A stretch of 64,000 nt of DNA. It comes from Chloroflexota bacterium. GTDB taxonomy: Bacteria; Chloroflexota; Anaerolineae; JAAEKA01. The translations under genes and the position numbers were made by a program. Of the stretch, positions 61,844-64,000 are shown one piece after another. The notes under the pieces were generated by a model. The model was not told the DNA's origin. It searched no databases and was given only the letters and a program-made list of their open reading frames with translations. The stretch covers positions 1 through 64,000 of the forward strand of contig JAYELL010000051.1 of the NCBI GenBank assembly GCA_034717495.1. Reading direction: 5' to 3'. Numbering within the stretch: the stretch's first letter is position 1; the number at the start of each line of letters is the position of its first letter.

Positions 61844-62104
61844 TCAGGCTGCCGCCAAAATCGGCTGGCGAGACGTCTTTGAGACCACTGGAAAACGATA
61901 GACAGTCATGACTGCATCAGGACAGATCATTGCACACAACGCGCAGCCTGTACACTTTCCCGCCGGATCGACCAGTTGAGCCGGGCGGTATCCCCGCGCG
62001 TTGAGGGATTCTGCCATGAGCAAAACATTTTGCGGACACACGGTCGTACACAACTCGCAGCCCTTGCATCCATCTGCGTCGATGACAACAGTTCCTTTAG
62101 CCAT
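61844..62104 (-). CDS. 2[4Fe-4S] ferredoxin subunit of the oxidoreductase
   Basis: The 86-residue protein has two cluster motifs, CKGCELCTTVCP and CTGCALCAMICP, in the arrangement of KorD/VorD delta subunits that pass electrons to free ferredoxin. GGAGG lies seven bases before the ATG at 62104; a longer frame from 62167 is rejected because its extra residues are unlike the family. It is the first gene of the oxidoreductase operon and follows a CBS gene by about 110 bp. Confidence 0.92.
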   Translation of the reverse strand: MAKGTVVIDADGCKGCELCTTVCPQNVLLMAESLNARGYRPAQLVDPAGKCTGCALCAMICPDAVMTVYRFPVVSKTSRQPILAAA

Positions 62105-62212
62105 ACGTATACCTCCACATCGGTGTGGGTTGCGGCAGCCATTGCCGCAAAGGATGTAATTCGCCACCGGGAACGATCGTCCTCGATCCTCTCCGGCGTT
62201 GCCAACCTTTTG

Positions 62213-62635
62213 TTAGTTCTGCGCCTCCTTCTCAAGGAGTACGATTAGAAAATCCAACAGGTTCGTCGTGGTGATGATGCCTACCAACTCGTCACCGTCA
62301 AGCACCGGCATGCCGCCAATCTTCAACTGACGCATCATTCTGGCGGCTACCAGCAAAGATGTGGACGACGTCACCGTTGCAGGATCGGGTGTCATGCAGG
62401 ATTTGACCTTGACCGCATCCAGGATATAGTCGCTGTAACGCTTTTCCCTCAGGACCAGCGGCGAATCCATCGCCTGCCGAAGGTCTCGATCGGTCACAAT
62501 GCCGAGCAGTTGGCCCTCCTGGACCACCGGCAGCCGGCGAAACCCGCCATCGCGTGTGAGAGAAAAAGCCTCGCCGATGGAGGCGTCCGGCGTGATGGAA
62601 ACAGCGGGGCTTGTCATCACGTCACCAACCTGCAT
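62213..62635 (-). CDS. CBS-domain-pair protein
   Basis: The 140-residue protein has two CBS motifs (VGDVMTSPAVSITPDASIGE with LPVVQEGQLLGIVTDRDL, and VKSCMTPDPATVTSSTSLLV with MPVLDGDELVGIITTTNL). It lies directly upstream of the oxidoreductase operon, and its relative at 56526 lies downstream, so both may sense adenylate charge for this region's metabolism. There is no catalytic domain. It has a TAAGGAG-like ribosome-binding site before the ATG. Confidence 0.88.
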   Translation of the reverse strand: MQVGDVMTSPAVSITPDASIGEAFSLTRDGGFRRLPVVQEGQLLGIVTDRDLRQAMDSPLVLREKRYSDYILDAVKVKSCMTPDPATVTSSTSLLVAARMMRQLKIGGMPVLDGDELVGIITTTNLLDFLIVLLEKEAQN

Positions 62636-62839
62636 AGCGATATCCTTAAGGAGTAGCCACGTTCAGTCATCCATTTCACCGATCGCTCTCACCCCATTAT
62701 ACCCCAACATCACCAAAAAATCCATGACAGCGGTCATACAATTACCGCTGCTCCCACAACTATGCTCCAATTGACCATAGTGGGCTGGGGTCACGATAGG
62801 TTACCCGGCGGTTCGACCAAACAAACCTGGTGCAAGTGC

Positions 62840-62871
62840 AATTCTGACTCCATCAAAGGAGTCAGAATTGA
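62840..62871. terminator. Perfect 13-bp hairpin after rex
   Basis: CAATTCTGACTCC (62840-62852) pairs exactly with 62859-62871 around ATCAAA. It is eight bases past the rex stop and separates rex from the CBS gene. No other gene lies in 62636-62879. Confidence 0.75.
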
Positions 62872-62879
62872 CCGGCAGG

Positions 62880-63503
62880 CTAACCCAGGTAATAGGTTTG
62901 ATGCTGGAGATGTACCGCCGGATCGATCTGCTCAACCCGGATGCCGGAGGGCGTCATCAGAGAGATCGGAGCATAGTTGAGAATCGCCTTGATGCCCGCT
63001 TTGATGAGCGTGTTAGCCATCGGCTGCGCCGCGTCCGCTGGCACAGCGATTATAGCCATCTGCCACTCCGCCTTTTCGACCCGCTGCGAAAGATTGGCGA
63101 CATCCTCAACCACCAAATCCTCGGTCAGATTGCTACCGATTTTTTCTGCATCGCTATCGAAAACGGCGACGACAGTGAAGCCGCGACCGGCGAATCCTTT
63201 GTAATTGGCCAGCGCCTGGCCCAGATCACCAGCGCCCACGAGCACCACGTCCCACATCTGATCGGCATGGAGAATCTGCTTGAGGCTGGACTCCAGAAAA
63301 CGAATATCGTACCCCGTCCCCTGCTTGCCAAACTCACCAAAATGGGAAAGGTCTTTGCGGATCTGTGCCGAGCTGATGCCAAGCCGATCGCCCAGCTCTT
63401 GAGACGTTGTGATTTCGCGATTGTCGGCCCTCAAAAAGGTAAGAGCCCTCAGGTAAATGGGCAGACGTCCAACCACGATATCAGGAACCCTCTTTTCTGC
63501 CAT
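62880..63503 (-). CDS. rex: Redox-sensing transcriptional repressor Rex
   Basis: Rex binds DNA when NAD+ is high and releases it when NADH rises. The 207-residue protein has the winged helix ([40 protein letters not shown]) and a Rossmann domain with [16 protein letters not shown], then [20 protein letters not shown] and [11 protein letters not shown], with a C-terminal swap helix. AAGGAGG gives a strong ribosome-binding site. A near-consensus Rex operator lies over its promoter, so it should be autoregulated. It may also control nearby fermentation or ferredoxin genes. Confidence 0.95.
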   Translation of the reverse strand: MAEKRVPDIVVGRLPIYLRALTFLRADNREITTSQELGDRLGISSAQIRKDLSHFGEFGKQGTGYDIRFLESSLKQILHADQMWDVVLVGAGDLGQALANYKGFAGRGFTVVAVFDSDAEKIGSNLTEDLVVEDVANLSQRVEKAEWQMAIIAVPADAAQPMANTLIKAGIKAILNYAPISLMTPSGIRVEQIDPAVHLQHQTYYLG

Positions 63504-63570
63504 AGCTTGTGAACCTCCTTCTGTTCCGCCTCCATGAAATTGTCCGGGGTTTGTGAAGCACTATTCGTCA

Positions 63571-63631
63571 ATAATAACACGGGTTCAATATTTGTGCAAC
63601 TTTTGACAAAGCCTGTCAACCATGATACAAG
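63571..63631. promoter_or_regulatory. Divergent promoters with Rex operator
   Basis: A Rex-like site, TTGTG-N8-GACAA (63592-63609, one mismatch from TTGTG-N8-CACAA), lies in the centre. The rex promoter on the minus strand has TTGCAC (63599-63594) and TATTAT (63576-63571), 17 bases apart. The plus promoter has TTGACA (63603-63608) and TACAAG (63626-63631), 17 apart. Both -35 boxes overlap the operator, so Rex could repress both directions. Confidence 0.7.
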
Positions 63632-63686
63632 TATGGTGAAATAACTGATCGATCATAAAAAGATTGTCTCACCAGGAGACTCTGCC

Positions 63687-64000
63687 ATGACAGCTAACGA
63701 TGACTATCCTTCCAGCCTGGCTCTACTGCCCGGGATTGTCGACCGCCCCTACCAGACGTTCACCACGATTCTTGAGAGTCCCCGTTTGCGCTGGGTGCTG
63801 CCCGCAATCCTATGCATCATGGCAGCAATCATCTTTGTTGTCGTCGCGGCGCCCTACCTGAGCGAGCAGGCCATACAACAGCAGGAGATTGGTCTTCAGC
63901 AGGTCGAACAGCAGATGGGCGACATGACGGAAAGCCAGCGCGAGCAGATGCGCCAACAGATGGCAACCTTTTCCGATCCGCTGGTTGTGGGTGGCTTAAC
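63687..64000 (+). CDS. YIP1-like membrane protein, N-terminal part
   Basis: The frame runs from ATG 63687 (AGGAG eight bases upstream) to the window end, 104 residues so far. It starts SLALLPGIVDRPYQTFTTIL, an N-terminal pattern of YIP1-family membrane proteins, then one membrane helix (LPAILCIMAAIIFVVVAAPYL) and a Gln/Glu-rich amphipathic stretch (QQMGDMTESQREQMRQQMA). The C-terminal helices lie beyond the window. It shares the divergent Rex-controlled region. The role is unknown. Confidence 0.65.
   Translation, partial: MTANDDYPSSLALLPGIVDRPYQTFTTILESPRLRWVLPAILCIMAAIIFVVVAAPYLSEQAIQQQEIGLQQVEQQMGDMTESQREQMRQQMATFSDPLVVGGL

Noticed and set aside
63551-63573. Second Rex site (TTGTGAA...GTCAA)
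   Set aside because: The half-sites are two bases too far apart and the second half differs from CACAA; only the 63592-63609 site keeps the 18-base spacing.

Overview
The window looks like a chromosomal contig from a mid-to-high-GC Chloroflexota bacterium (Anaerolineae/Caldilineae-like). This is inferred from gene style, not from a marker gene: an ECF sigma factor followed by a DUF5667-type membrane anti-sigma candidate, lipoproteins with Thr/Pro-rich linkers, a secreted multidomain protein ending in a YLP-type tail, a wax-ester-synthase-like acyltransferase carrying a helix-hairpin-helix tail, TrmB-type and Rex regulators, and a four-subunit 2-oxoacid:ferredoxin oxidoreductase. I found no rRNA, tRNA or CRISPR array.

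Layout. 1-6135: a partial unknown gene, folB-folK, a UroD-family/polyol-dehydrogenase pair, a YbaK-type deacylase, a DinB-fold protein and a mannose-6-phosphate isomerase. 6364-8420: ECF sigma factor, DUF5667 membrane protein and a 51-residue secreted peptide, closed by a perfect hairpin. 8554-12290 is an accessory island on the minus strand: a hydrolase fused in frame to an IS3 transposase remnant, an AT-rich methyltransferase gene bracketed by integron-type recombination cores, a strong promoter with a non-coding leader, and a decayed IS91-like transposase plus tyrosine recombinase. 12390-16869: secreted hydrolase, two-component system and a secreted repeat protein. 17134-20735: heterodimeric ABC exporter. 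20901-22638: msrPQ. 22942-27645: ABC importer with glycerophosphodiester phosphodiesterase. 27720-31958: a 1412-residue lipoprotein joining a beta-propeller, a di-haem peroxidase and an FG-GAP/UnbV region.

32005-37440: a TrmB-controlled MacAB-like export operon with a clear promoter/operator. 37557-40447: the acyltransferase and an orphan PEP-synthase-type middle domain, convergent and overlapping. 40597-41769: a DUF3179 lipoprotein whose frame is broken only by a UGA at the first position of a CxxC-type motif, followed at the right distance by a bacterial SECIS-like hairpin; I read it as a candidate selenoprotein. 41901-48377: membrane sulfatase-fold protein, YceI lipoprotein, short-chain dehydrogenase, HinT, MtaB and an amidase. 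48603-56281: a minus-strand exopolysaccharide operon (secreted esterase, methyltransferase, flippase, chain-length protein, glycosyltransferase).

56526-64000: two CBS proteins, an aminotransferase, UspA, the 2-oxoacid:ferredoxin oxidoreductase operon, and rex with an operator placed over two divergent promoters, the second serving a partial YIP1-like gene. Several tandem and dispersed repeats (32-, 45-, 55- and 77-bp units, and TGACAT microsatellites) fill the intergenic gaps.

The strongest leads are the DUF3179 selenoprotein candidate, the triple-domain haem lipoprotein, and the integron-like cassette island.
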